In this document: positions 24,130 through 34,099 of the stretch, in pieces | Layout of the letters: every line of letters starts with the position of its first letter | Position numbering within the stretch: position 1 is the stretch's first letter | Position numbers and translations under genes: made by a program | NCBI RefSeq assembly: GCF_041146795.1 | Contig: NC_135180.1 | Coordinates: forward strand, 35,386,294 to 35,450,293 | Source of the DNA: Maylandia zebra | Lineage: Eukaryota; Chordata; Actinopteri; Cichliformes; Cichlidae | DNA: 64,000 bases | Direction: 5' to 3' | Notes under the pieces: generated by a model | What the model was told of the DNA's origin: nothing | What the model saw: the letters and a program-made list of their open reading frames with translations, nothing else | Databases searched by the model: none

Positions 24130-27100
24130 CTAGGAAAAGAGGGATTTGACATTTTGGTCAACTCTAAGCAATCACTGAAAGGGTCACCTCCGTCTCATTT
24201 CTGTTACACACAAAATGGTTTTAAGTCTTAAGTCTTTGGTTTTACAGGTTTCTCCTGTTCTTAGACAGTCATACGGAAAGAGGAATACTTGCAAAGGATG
24301 CTACATCTCACTATGCCACAGGAATCATTTATACACAGATGCAGGTGCTGTTCCTCTACCTTCAGTGTCTCTGCTTTTTTCTGCTCCTCCCTCAGCCATC
24401 CTGCGAGCTCTTTCCTCTTCCTCTTGCTGCTTCTGTTGGATCCTCATGAAGAGGACGCGCTGAGCAGGTGGCAGAAAGTCAGGCACAGAAATCCCCCCCT
24501 GATTGGCTGTGGCTCCATTAGCAGGGCCTTCCTGGTTGCCTGACTGATTTCCAAATGTTCCTGTGCCTCCTCTCTCGTCCATACCGGAAAAACCCTGGTA
24601 ACTGTCACCTGATAGGGAACAGACAACATTCTCATAAGTTTAAGAGCCACTATTGTTTGAAGTAAGCTGCTCCAACTCTATTTTGGTATTTAGTATAAAA
24701 TGATCTCACCTTCTTGAACCACACCCTCCATCTTCATACCCTCTTGCTGATTGTAGAAGTTATTGTAGAAGTTTCCTCCTCCCTGAGGAGGACCTGGAGG
24801 CATAGCACCTCCATGTGGAGGGCCCTCTCCTGGTGGAAATCCTCCCATCATTGGTGGTCCACCGGGTCCCATGTTGGGAGGGCCCTGGTTCATTCCAAGG
24901 TTGGGGCCCATGTTCTGCATGTCAGGGGGCATCATACCTGGAGGGGCAGGGAATCTGGGAGGAGGGGCACCAGGGGGCCCTTGAGGTCCAGGTGTTGGGG
25001 TCTGACCCTGGTTGGTACTGGGGCCCTGGCTTCTAATACAAAAGCGGGAGTATGATTTAGAATTCGGATAGTGACTCTCAAAGCAAACATTTTTTTTAAT
25101 TATTTAGAGTTAATTAAAAAAATGTAGATACTAGTTCCTGTTACACATTATTCTCTGCTAGTTGTGCATTTCCTAGAAGTCTGACAAAACCAATAACCAA
25201 ACACTAAAATAATTATTGCACTGAAAATCCTTTGTCTACTCAACACTCAGGGCCCGCGGGTTTTGGGAGGAACCTTTGAGCTGTTGTGAATCTAAGCAGA
25301 TGCTTCTCAGCCTTAACGCAATTTCACAGATGTTCAGAAAACGTTTTCAGTTCTCAGAGTAAAAACCTCAGACAGTATTCCTACATTCCAAAAACTGAGA
25401 ACTTGGATCTTCTTACAGACAAAGTCAGGATGCGGATTATACAAATACTCACTTTAATTCTTTGCATTTCTGATCTCTTACCTAACTGCGAGTTTCTGGG
25501 CCAGCTGTCCTGTGGGCTGAACTTTAATCTCAAACAACGAGGGGATCTTCTTCCCCATGCCTCCTCCTCCTCCTCCTCCACCAGCAGGAGGTGGGGGACC
25601 CATGTGGGGAGGAGGAGGAAGGCCAGGGGGATTCGGCGGGCCACCTTGGAAGGGACTTCCATCAGGACCGTGGACAGGTGGACCGACGCAGGGACCAGGG
25701 ACAGGAACAGGCCCTGGTCCTGGGGGACCTTTGACAGCCATGGGCACCTGATTAGGTCCAGGAAGACCCCCAAAGTCACCAGCTGGAGGCCCAGCAAAAT
25801 CCACACCACCTGTGTTGGTTTCAACAGGAACGGGCCGGGGAGGGGTTGGAAGGAGGCCGACTCCAGGAGGGGGCTTAGGAAGCGGGTTAATTCCTTGCTT
25901 CTTCAGCTCCTCCACCTCTTTTTCGTCCTCAGCTCCAGCTTCTGCATCCTCTGCCAGCATCTACAAAACCAAGAAAAATACTCTGCTGGGTGAATCTTAA
26001 AGAAACACAACTGAAGGCAAACAAAAACAACAGTCTGTCAACTTAAACTGGCAGACTGTGCGAGTGACAAAAATCTAACTTATATACACTTAATATTGTG
26101 AGAGTTTACAGAAGATAAACGAGGTGACTGTCTTCGAGGTCGGAGGTTCCTACCTTGTTAAGCAGCTCCCGAGTATCATCATTGAGTTCCTCGTGGGAGA
26201 ACATACACTCGTCACCATTGACACACTTCCCTGTGGTGTGGAACAGCTTACAGGGGAATTCACGTAGCACAGGAGTCAAGGAGGAACACTCGTGTCACAT
26301 TATCAGCTGTGTCAACATCAGACAAAGTGGGTACGACGACTGATACAGCACTGCATCATATTTAACCTCACTCACATACAACAATACATCATTTACCCTG
26401 ATTATTGGATAAAACAATTTGCTAGTTCATCTTTGCTTCATAGTGTTAATGGTTGTTAAAACTAATATGAAAACTAAATGGTCATTTTAACGATTGGAGC
26501 TTTTAAAAAACAAACCCTGAAACAAAACACTGGTGCACATATCGAGCAAAGGGTCAACTTTGGCCTGGTGGCCCGAATAAACAGGTGTAAACCCTGGATT
26601 GATTTCACTTATGCAACTTCATACTGGTAAATATTGCCAGCTTGACTCTTAACTTGACTTACTAGTCAGAGATTCAAGTTTAATTTGATTGGAAAAACTG
26701 GTTCTGATCCACAACTCCAGACTGCCTTATCTATACTGATAAATAGGCTCTCCATGTGGTCAACAGCAAAGGATATCATGCATGTAAGGACAGTGGTCAG
26801 CTCGGGCACAGAATCCAGTGATGTAGAACTTGCACAACTCCTTCTTCTTTGGCAGCTCAATGTCATGGCTGAAGTTACAGTGGTCGCCCTGTTGTATGGG
26901 AAAAAAGTGTGTGTTATGGATGTCAGGGCTGAGACAGCAGCCAACAGATAATTTGTAGACCAAAATAAACAACACAGAAGACATTTCCTCTGCATTATCT
27001 TGCAGCTGTGGTTATTACATGCTGCTATAAGAGTTTATATTAGTATAAAGCCTTTTATAATATTTGCATTAAGCTATAGATTCCTGGCACCAAACGTTGA

Positions 27101-29765
27101 AATTTCCACTGGAAACAGTTATATTTTTATCCAGGTAGGAGGTAGCTAGTGTGCTAAACAGTATAGTTGAGTGTAAATTTTTTTCTAAAACATCTTTATA
27201 AAACTCTAAAATACTATTTTAAAAATGTGTTTGCGTTTGAGGTATGAAATCATGAAAAACTGTTAGAAAGTTACTTTCAGCACAGCGGGCAACCCTCCGC
27301 ATATTTGATTTGGCAGAGATGTGCGCCGGATGCCCTTCCTAATGCAACCTCAAAGGAGATGTGCGCATGTCCGATTGGAACTAATGTAATACAAAATTTG
27401 TATATGTGCACTTTGAAAAGTGAACTTAACTGTATGTATACAATAAAAGAGCATTAATAATACATATTATTGATATTTGTGCCATCCTACCCAAGTGCAT
27501 CTCCCCTCGATGTAGTACTTGCAGATGGCCTTTCCTTTCTTGTCCTGGTGCTTTTCATTCTGATTCCTCCTCCCCATTCCCGGTCCATCACCTCCAACAC
27601 CATCCTGAACCCACCCCACACAACAAGCAAATACAAATTAGCTGTACTGTCCAGTTTGTTACCAGATCAGGGCGCTTAACCTGAGCTCATAATAATTATG
27701 AAAGTTTTACCCCGTTGTCCATGTCTCCGTTGTCATCATTCCCCATGTCTCCTCTTCCTCTCCCTCTGTTTCGACCCTTTGCTCCTCTAATCATGCCACG
27801 CCCTCCTTTACCTCTGCCTCGCCCGCGGCCCCCTTTACCACCTGGTGGAGAAATCAAGAGACAGTGTGAGTGAACTTTTGGGCAAAAAAAAGGATATATT
27901 TCCCCATTAATTTTGCATAAATCCTAGTTTTAGCCATTTTAGCTCCCTTAACCCTCCCTTTAATGCAACTTTCTGCTGATTGGCCTCACAAACTGTGTGC
28001 CATAGTATGGACATCTAGCTTCTATGACATCAACAGGATGAAAGATTTTAAAAGGAATACTGAAACTGAGTGTTTAGAACAGTCTGGTACCTCAGTTTTT
28101 GGCTCACAGAAACACTTGCACATACACTGATGGCATTATTTGAGTCTTTGTCCATATTTAATACGTGCACACACAATTATCTCAATAACATATGAAAACA
28201 AGAAAAAACAAACAACGTAGGTCAAATTTAAATAAAAGGAAACGGAAGGAAGAGACGAAAAACAAACCTCTGCCTCTGTCTTTGGACTTCTTGTACTGGT
28301 TGAGCTCTTTCGAGTAGTCATCATAGTCATCATCACCCATGTCGTAGTCATCATCTCCATACTGTAAGGACAAGGATTATTATTGTCATTTAACTGACTC
28401 TTTGTGAACTTGGAGCAAAATATAATTCTGAGCTCTAATCCTCACCTCCATTTCATCTCCGTAGCCGTCTCCATCATCATCTCCTCCCATCTTTCCTCCT
28501 CCGCCTCGCCCTCCTCTTCCTCTGCCTCCTCCTCTTCCCCTCCTCCCTCCTCTCATTAATCCACGGCCTCTGTGGTTCTTCATACGACCTCTGGCCCCTG
28601 CACGAAGACAAAGAGAGAAGTAAGAATAAGCTACAAAAGTGGGATTCCACCTGTCAGCAACTTATCTGAAATTTGTATTGATAAGAGAAGTTGTGTGTAT
28701 GTATGCAAATATGCTCGAGTGCAAATTCAACTGTGGTGCAGGTAAAATAGTGAACTTTGATAACACAGTGATACATTTTTCTCTTTCCTTGTTTGAAAAC
28801 ATCCCTAGAAAAGACAGCTGGCCTTGTCACAACGTTGGATCTTAGGTTTGATTTTTCCGTGTACAGTCTTGCTATGAAACCGTGTTGACTTGTCAGCTGA
28901 GCACATATTCAGCATACAGCAGAATATGTTTAAAAAGTCTATTTTTCAAACTGCCGTGAAATTACCTCGCCCACCACGGCCGCCACCTCCCTCCTTGGCC
29001 TTTCGGTACTGGTTGAGCTCCTTGGTGAAGTCATCGTAGTCGTCATCCCCCATGTCTTCATCTTCCTCTCCCTCAAAGTTGTCATCTTCGTAGTCATCGT
29101 AACCTCCGTAACCCTGTTTCTCCATCTTCATGTAACCACCCCTCTTTGCGCCACCGTAGCTCCCACGAGACTAGAGAGAGATAAGACATTGATAAACTGA
29201 GAATACTTTCACAATGTTCACATTATATTATGCACACGTAACATGTGTGTTGGGAAAGTTTTCTTTTCAGACTTACAGAACCGTACTGGGGGCTGTACTC
29301 TCTATATTTCCTTTTCTCACTGGGACTGTAGTCAGACTCATCACTGTAGTCTGAGTGGTCATCATCCGAGGACGCATGACGCTGAGAGAAAAAGGGACAA
29401 ATGTTAGAGTTGATATTTTTGGGTTAAGCCAGAAAACGGGTGTTTTCATCTCTGCGTTTACTACAATTCTTACTTTATGTCGTGATTTGCGTTTCTTCTT
29501 GGACCTCCTCTTTTCTCTTTCCCGCTCCTTCTTCCGCTTCCTCTTACGACGGTGGGCTCTCTCGTCGTCTGAACCGCTGCTAGCGTGGCGCTCCCTACTT
29601 CGCCGAGGCCGCTCCGCCGACCCTTCGTGGCCTCCTTCACCTCCACCCACTTCTTCACCGTCTCCACCTGGACCGACTGCTGACACACCTCCTGCCATTT
29701 CTTCCTCCTCCATTTCTCCCCCATCATCTTCCAACTCACCCTCCTCCAGCTCTCCATCTTCTGCC
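22430..29765 (-). CDS. zc3h4: Zinc finger CCCH domain-containing protein 4 (13 joined exons; first exon missing)
   Basis: The join is 29765-29474, 29381-29277, 29170-28966, 28597-28446, 28361-28268, 27841-27711, 27604-27491, 26888-26777, 26263-26154, 25960-25482, 25032-24710, 24608-24360, 24129-22430. All joins keep frame, giving 1354 codons before the stop (human is about 1303). The order is an acidic '[13 protein letters not shown]' start, an Arg/Lys-rich block, two 'YDD-KELNQY' modules with RG-rich linkers, three CCCH fingers, a proline-rich region with 'KKIPSLFEI', a '[15 protein letters not shown]' helix, many DPRL/DPRV repeats, and the end '[13 protein letters not shown]'. The human protein shares this order. 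ZC3H4 binds nascent RNA and, with WDR82, terminates non-productive transcription in the nucleus. ZC3H6 is the nearest alternative, but 'PTGQLA', the C-terminus and the sae1 neighbour favour ZC3H4. The initiator exon upstream of 29766 is unresolved. Confidence 0.95.
24360..24608 (-). CDS. zc3h4: zc3h4 exon ([10 protein letters not shown], glutamate-rich helix)
   Basis: It encodes '[35 protein letters not shown]', a conserved segment with a likely charged helix. Acceptor TCCCTATCAG, donor GAAG|GTAGAG. Confidence 0.93.
24710..25032 (-). CDS. zc3h4: zc3h4 exon (Pro/Gly/Met-rich)
   Basis: Low-complexity PGPP/GPPMMGG sequence ending '[24 protein letters not shown]'; the '[12 protein letters not shown]' block is conserved with human ZC3H4. 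Acceptor TTTTGTATTAG, donor GAAG|GTGAGA. Confidence 0.92.
25482..25960 (-). CDS. zc3h4: zc3h4 exon ([13 protein letters not shown] and proline-rich region)
   Basis: It starts '[43 protein letters not shown]', the hallmark linker of the ZC3H4/ZC3H6 family. A Pro/Gly-rich part follows with an eight-glycine run, then '[23 protein letters not shown]'. Acceptor GGTTTTGTAG, donor TTAG|GTAAGA. Confidence 0.95.
26154..26263 (-). CDS. zc3h4: zc3h4 exon (zinc finger 3)
   Basis: It encodes '[36 protein letters not shown]'. The finger is C-X8-C-X5-C-X3-H. It starts after the AC acceptor of the U12 intron and ends at donor AAG|GTAGGA in phase 0. Confidence 0.95.
26264..26776 (-). other. zc3h4: AT-AC U12-type (minor spliceosome) intron
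   Basis: This 513-bp intron begins ATATCCTTT, the exact U12-type 5' splice site, and ends CTAC rather than AG. A TCCTTGAC branch-site motif (26282-26275) places the branch adenosine 12 bases before the end, the ideal distance. Splicing here joins CAT G|GT GAA TTC CCC TGT, keeping the conserved 'HGEFPCK' between fingers 2 and 3. No GT-AG alternative preserves this sequence. Confidence 0.93.
26777..26888 (-). CDS. zc3h4: zc3h4 exon (end of finger 1, all of finger 2)
   Basis: It encodes '[37 protein letters not shown]'. Finger 1 is C-X7-C-X5-C-X3-H across the exon junction. Finger 2 has the same spacing and lies wholly in this exon. The acceptor is CATACAACAG; the donor is the U12-type ATATCCTTT immediately after the split glycine codon. 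Confidence 0.95.
27283..27372. repeat. Short LINE/SINE-type repeat fragment in zc3h4 intron
   Basis: It contains GCCGGATGCCCTTCCTAATG, a sequence block found in very common fish retroposons. It is too short to assign a family or orientation firmly. Confidence 0.45.
27491..27604 (-). CDS. zc3h4: zc3h4 exon (first half of zinc finger 1)
   Basis: It ends '[11 protein letters not shown]' at donor TGG|GTAGGA and the finger is completed in the next exon (GDHCNFSH). The acceptor GGTGGGTTCAG has a poor, GT-rich pyrimidine tract, so the left border is the least certain of the gene, though it keeps frame. Confidence 0.82.
27711..27841 (-). CDS. zc3h4: zc3h4 exon (second RG-rich linker)
   Basis: Acceptor TTCTCCACCAG and donor GGG|GTAAAA. 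It encodes Gly/Arg/Lys repeats, then '[14 protein letters not shown]'. Confidence 0.88.
28268..28361 (-). CDS. zc3h4: zc3h4 exon (second KELNQY module)
   Basis: Acceptor GTCCTTACAG and donor AGAG|GTTTGT. It encodes '[31 protein letters not shown]', a clear repeat of the module in exon 28966-29170. Confidence 0.92.
28446..28597 (-). CDS. zc3h4: zc3h4 exon (RGG-rich)
   Basis: Acceptor TCTTCGTGCAG and donor GAG|GTGAGG. It encodes an Arg-Gly repeat domain and an acidic end '[14 protein letters not shown]'. RGG stretches of this kind commonly bind RNA. Confidence 0.92.
28966..29170 (-). CDS. zc3h4: zc3h4 exon (first KELNQY module)
   Basis: Acceptor CTCTCTAG and donor CGAG|GTAATT. It encodes an acidic segment followed by '[20 protein letters not shown]' and a Gly/Arg run. 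It is phase 1 at its 3' end. Confidence 0.93.
29277..29381 (-). CDS. zc3h4: zc3h4 exon (SD/SDYS-rich)
   Basis: Acceptor TTTCTCTCAG and donor TCT|GTAAGT. The 35 codons start '[31 protein letters not shown]', matching the serine/aspartate-tyrosine region of ZC3H4 orthologues. Confidence 0.93.
29474..29765 (-). CDS. zc3h4: zc3h4 exon (N-terminal acidic and RS/KR-rich)
   Basis: The acceptor ...ATATACAG lies at 29766 and the donor AAA|GTAAGA at 29473. It begins by completing a split codon (phase 2 from the missing upstream exon) and encodes '[16 protein letters not shown]', an acidic Gly/Glu stretch, then '[27 protein letters not shown]', a likely nuclear localisation region. The conserved start of this exon precedes its first in-frame ATG, which argues for a coding upstream exon. 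Confidence 0.93.
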
Positions 29766-30112
29766 CTGTATATGAAAAGAAAGCCATCTTTAATATTATG
29801 GTCACAAAATTTTACAAAGATAAATGCACAATAAAATTATACAAACAAAGAGGAGGAAGCAAGAACGACTTTATACACGCAGCTGGGGGTAAATCGGCGA
29901 AAACGAGTACAGAGGCTCGGCGAATTTGAAAATTGAAGATACAGGGATACACGCACAATTCAAGAACGAGTCATCGATCATAATCTGCTGCTAATATCAT
30001 AGATGGTGCCATTTTTTCCTGATTGAGCCGTTGCGATTTCAGACTTTTCAGAAAATTATCGGTCAAATTAATCTAGATCCTTGTTTACTGTTTGTTGTAT
30101 TTTTGTATCCTG

Positions 30113-30265
30113 GGTATGCCGCTGAGAGGAGACCCTGGGATAGATACAGGACATGCTGGAGAGATCATGTCTCTCAACTGGCTCAGGAACCCCTCCGTGT
30201 CCCCTTGGAGAGCTGGAGGATCTGGCTGGGGGGGGTCTGGGGGTCTCTGCTTACACTGCTGCCAT
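30113..30265 (+). repeat. LINE ORF2 C-terminal fragment
   Basis: In the plus-strand frames the translation reads like '[39 protein letters not shown]', resembling the 'RWRDYIS-LAWERLGVP-EELE-VA-ER-VW--LL-LLPPRPD' end common to fish non-LTR retrotransposon polyproteins. It is a short, decayed fragment in zc3h4 intron 1. Confidence 0.6.
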
Positions 30266-33200
30266 GTGACTGTGATATGAAACACGAGCTGATGGTTGTA
30301 TATAATTCTAAAAGAGACTATTAATCTGTAGCACGCACCACTTTCTGCCAGGAAAATTTCTGATGCTGAAGATTTACAAGGTTATACGGTGTATTCTGAT
30401 GGACAGTCTGTCACACCGCAAGATGGGTAAATGTAAATTTAACTGCAGAATTTGAAATCTATGGCAGGTTGATGTTAAAGTTAATGATTTTGTATTTGTA
30501 TACACATGCATTCCTGTAAAGACTGCACATAATAAGTACCTGGGATTGCCATAAGAATAAGATGACCTTTCAATCATATAAGCCAGGTGAAGGAAACACT
30601 AAAATGTCAAACACAACACTTTATGCATACACTGGGAGGGATATATAATCGCACTCAAGATTAAAAAACAAACTCAAACGCTCCTGCAGTGAGGTTAGAC
30701 TGCACAGCTGCTTATTGACATATTATCTAGGTCATCCAAACAGAAGGATAGATAAAAACACGCTGAATGGTGAACTAAAATACTGTGTATTCAAGGCGAA
30801 CTTTCTACATCGTCTACACAGCTTCCAGAAAGCATCAACACCTTTCCTTTGGATTTAATCTCATAACGTGACGAGCACGAACAATTTCAGACTTCAAATT
30901 AGGTCATGTGTATATGTAATACTGTGCTTCTATTATTAACACTCACGACAGCAATACTGGTGTGTTTTCACCTTGTGAGCCTCTGTGCGTGTGTTATCAT
31001 ACACAGATAAAATGCAATCATCACTCCTACAGCAGCAGAAGTAACCACAAAGGAAGTCTGCGCAATATGCCAAGTGTTTGTGTTTTTGTCTGTACGCAGA
31101 CAGATTTTAGCCACCACAGCTGGAACACTGCCAGAGTAAAAAAATACCCTATAAGGCCTTTTTTTTCCTCTTTTGAATGTATTTTAACTTCTAATATGAA
31201 GGACATCCATCTGGTGTAGAAAAAATAAATAAACAGACAGTTCCTGCTGTTTGATGTCTGCTGTTACTGAGGACTACCTCAGAGAAGGTTGAGTACTTTA
31301 ACGTGTTTATGTTTGGCCATCTCTCAAAACAACAACAAGAACTTGCAACAGAGTGTTGCAGTAATGGGTCTTAATCTCAGATTAAATTGCCGAACAAAAT
31401 ATGTATTTATCATAAACTTTTATTTCCCACAGAGCACATTTCCTGCCACAATCTAGAAGCCCGTGGAAACTTCCTACTGGCTTTTAGCTGAGGGAGCCAG
31501 ATCGATGCCAACTTCTGGGCCGGCCCACAAAAGGAAAAGAAAAACCATGTGGCACTCTGTTACGTCAAAACTGTGCAAGACACACGTCATAAAATGTTGA
31601 CACAAAAATGTTAGTAACAAAGAAAAGAAAAAATATTAGTACCTCCCTAAAGGCCAACACCCAAAGTAGGCTGACAAGCACTGTGTCCAGCAGTCAGGGA
31701 GAGGTCTGAGCTCTGGATGATGTGAACAGGAGTTAACTGATTCACTGAGAAGACTACTGCCATTCAGTATCAGACTCTCAAAGGCAGGTTTTGTCCTCCT
31801 CTGAGCCCACAGTGAGCTAAGATGGAGCAGGTGGTGGAAGACAGCTGATCTGCTTTTGAGGCAAAATGTCAACTCCACTGTACGTGTAGTATGCACCACA
31901 TCCTCAGCTCACCGGCTTTCTCAGGGGAAGCAAATTAATCAGCCTTAATCATCAGAGCCCAATTTCTCCCCTCAAAACAGCAAATATATTATTAAAAAAA
32001 GAGAGAATGCCACAAACACGTTAGCTTAAAGAATGAAAACTGTCTACAGCAAAGTCCAACTTCCACCACAAATCCTGGCTGCTGCCAAGATGTAGCCTGC
32101 CAAGGGACTGCTTCAAGGAGTACAAAGGTCATCTTTCATTAGTAGCTGTTCCAGATTTGACTGATTTTTAGGTTTTAGAGTGCAAAGATATCCACAGATG
32201 ACCTAGTAAACTCTCACTTTTATTAAAAATGGGCTCATAAAACCTGGATTCACTGCCAGAAAAAAAAAATCAGTTATCTGCTAATGGCTCACAAGACACA
32301 ATCCAGAATAAACTACAAAATCTGTCTTCATATTTGGTACTCGGGACCATGAGCCAGAATTAAACTACACTTATTCTCTCTGGAAATATGTAAAAAGACA
32401 CGCAGTATCAGATACCAACTAACCCAGTCCAGTCCATTTTTGACATATTATCTAAAACACTTTAATAGACTCTATAAGATGATTTGTCCTAAAAAAGCTA
32501 TCAGCTTTTAATCAAACACCACAAACTCAGACCCCTACTTTATGACTGGCATGATTGCACAGACCTGTTACAAAGGAGGGCTCCCTTTCATAGCACAGGG
32601 ATTTGGCTGTATTGTGGAGGCAGGTTGTTGTGAATAGGGGGTGGCTGGGAATCGCTATGGGCACAAGCTGTTGGCCCCCCTGCAATTCTGAAATACCCCC
32701 TTACACACACATATCACCTGCTGCTTCCCAATTTAGGGAATAACATAAAACAGCAAACCCCATTCAAGCATACTCTATACTACCAAAACAAGCTTAGCTG
32801 TACAGAGCTGTGGAGAGGAAAAACTGTTATTTACTTTGTTATTTGTAAGCTGAGCACAATAAAGTCCAGTCCTGTGCATGATCAGTTCGCCATGTTAGTT
32901 ACACCAGACAGTTTCCATTTATATCCAAAGTGTAAAATCTCCAAACAAACCTCCTACCAGACAGCTTAGGTTTAGCAGAGCACATGATTATTCCGGATCA
33001 AATGGTTTACCATGCATTATGGCACATTATTAGCTCAATATTCGACTCCATAACTTAACTCTATAAGCACAAAGGGCCACATTTAAAATGGGGAATACTT
33101 ACTGTGACGGGCTTTCTTCACATTTTGCACTCAAAACAACAAAAAAATAAAGCTTCTCGCTAAACTTTCGGGGACACTAAGTGGGAGTTTGTGGGGATTG

Positions 33201-33318
33201 GAAAGTGGGGGACCAACCGGGTACAGCAAATTTTGCCAACTGGGGACAGTGGAGAAGGGAACTTTTGTGTTTGACTTTAAACACTTTTGGGATGCTTTGC
33301 AGACGTTTTACACATTTT

Positions 33319-33353
33319 GGGGGAGGTGGGGGGACTTCGGGGGGATGTTGGGG
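33319..33353 (+). other. Strong G-quadruplex motif
   Basis: Four guanine runs of 5, 6, 6 and 4 bases are separated by loops of 4, 5 and 5 bases. It lies in a 260-bp G-rich patch within the zc3h4 first intron, about 2 kb from the sae1 start. Guanines are on the template strand for zc3h4. Confidence 0.75.
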
Positions 33354-34099
33354 ACGAGTCAGTGTGGGCACGACTGTGAATAAAAATTGCATGTTAGTTA
33401 AAATACATCCATAACTACAGTAAAACGAAAAAAAATCTAAATTTAACGACAATTAAACTTAAATGTTTGAGGGCGTTCATAAGGGGAGCTAAAGGGTTTT
33501 TCTTATTTGAGTTATTTACAATTAATGAGACGATGACAATTTTAAGTGCGTAACGCCAAGGGTGCAATTAAGCGCTACGCTCCGCCAACGGCACAAATGC
33601 ATTTGAACCGATAATAATCGACGATAGTGATCAAATAACTTAAAGTTGGGCTACTTAAAAAACAGCAGCCATTAGAAATATCGACGACCTTAAAAATCAC
33701 AGTCAACATAAGTATTAGCCCTTAGCTTAGCCTTTCTCTGTTGTTGCCAACAGCATACGTTAGTAACACCAGCTAACATGCTAACGCTGCTAGCCTGAGT
33801 AGGCCTCACCGTTAGCAAAAAAAACCACCAGTTTAATGTTTGTTTTTTCCTTTTACCGCTGTGATCGCTACTGATACCAAACACACACGATTAATTGAAC
33901 TAATTAGTTAAGTTTTTTAAGAGAGGGTGATTAGTTAACCAAGGCGCCGTGATCAATCGTCGAATTGTTAAGTATGGTCGCTTAAAGTATGATTTATCAG
34001 CCGTTTCAACCTCATCTCTTTTCCTTGAGACAGGCTGGCTCGAGTCGATTGCTCGTTGATTGTGATAAACGTAAATAAAACACAGGGAACAGCGTTATC

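Noticed and set aside
25557..25751. Proline/glycine-rich plus-strand frame
   Set aside because: Antisense of the zc3h4 Pro/Gly-rich exon; composition artefact.
31636..31899. Minus-strand 87-codon frame ending before a GTACTA donor in the right phase for zc3h4
   Set aside because: It has no ATG at its start, no conserved residues and a weak donor, so it cannot be an initiator exon.
33061..33115. Strong-looking minus-strand donor ACA|GTAAGT near 33105
   Set aside because: The upstream sequence has an ATG immediately followed by a stop (ATG TGA) and no coding frame in the needed phase; it could only serve an untranslated exon.
33177..33452. Minus-strand proline-rich frame considered as the missing zc3h4 exon 1
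   Set aside because: The prolines come from the G-quadruplex tract; no donor in the right phase follows and the rest of the frame has no similarity to ZC3H4.
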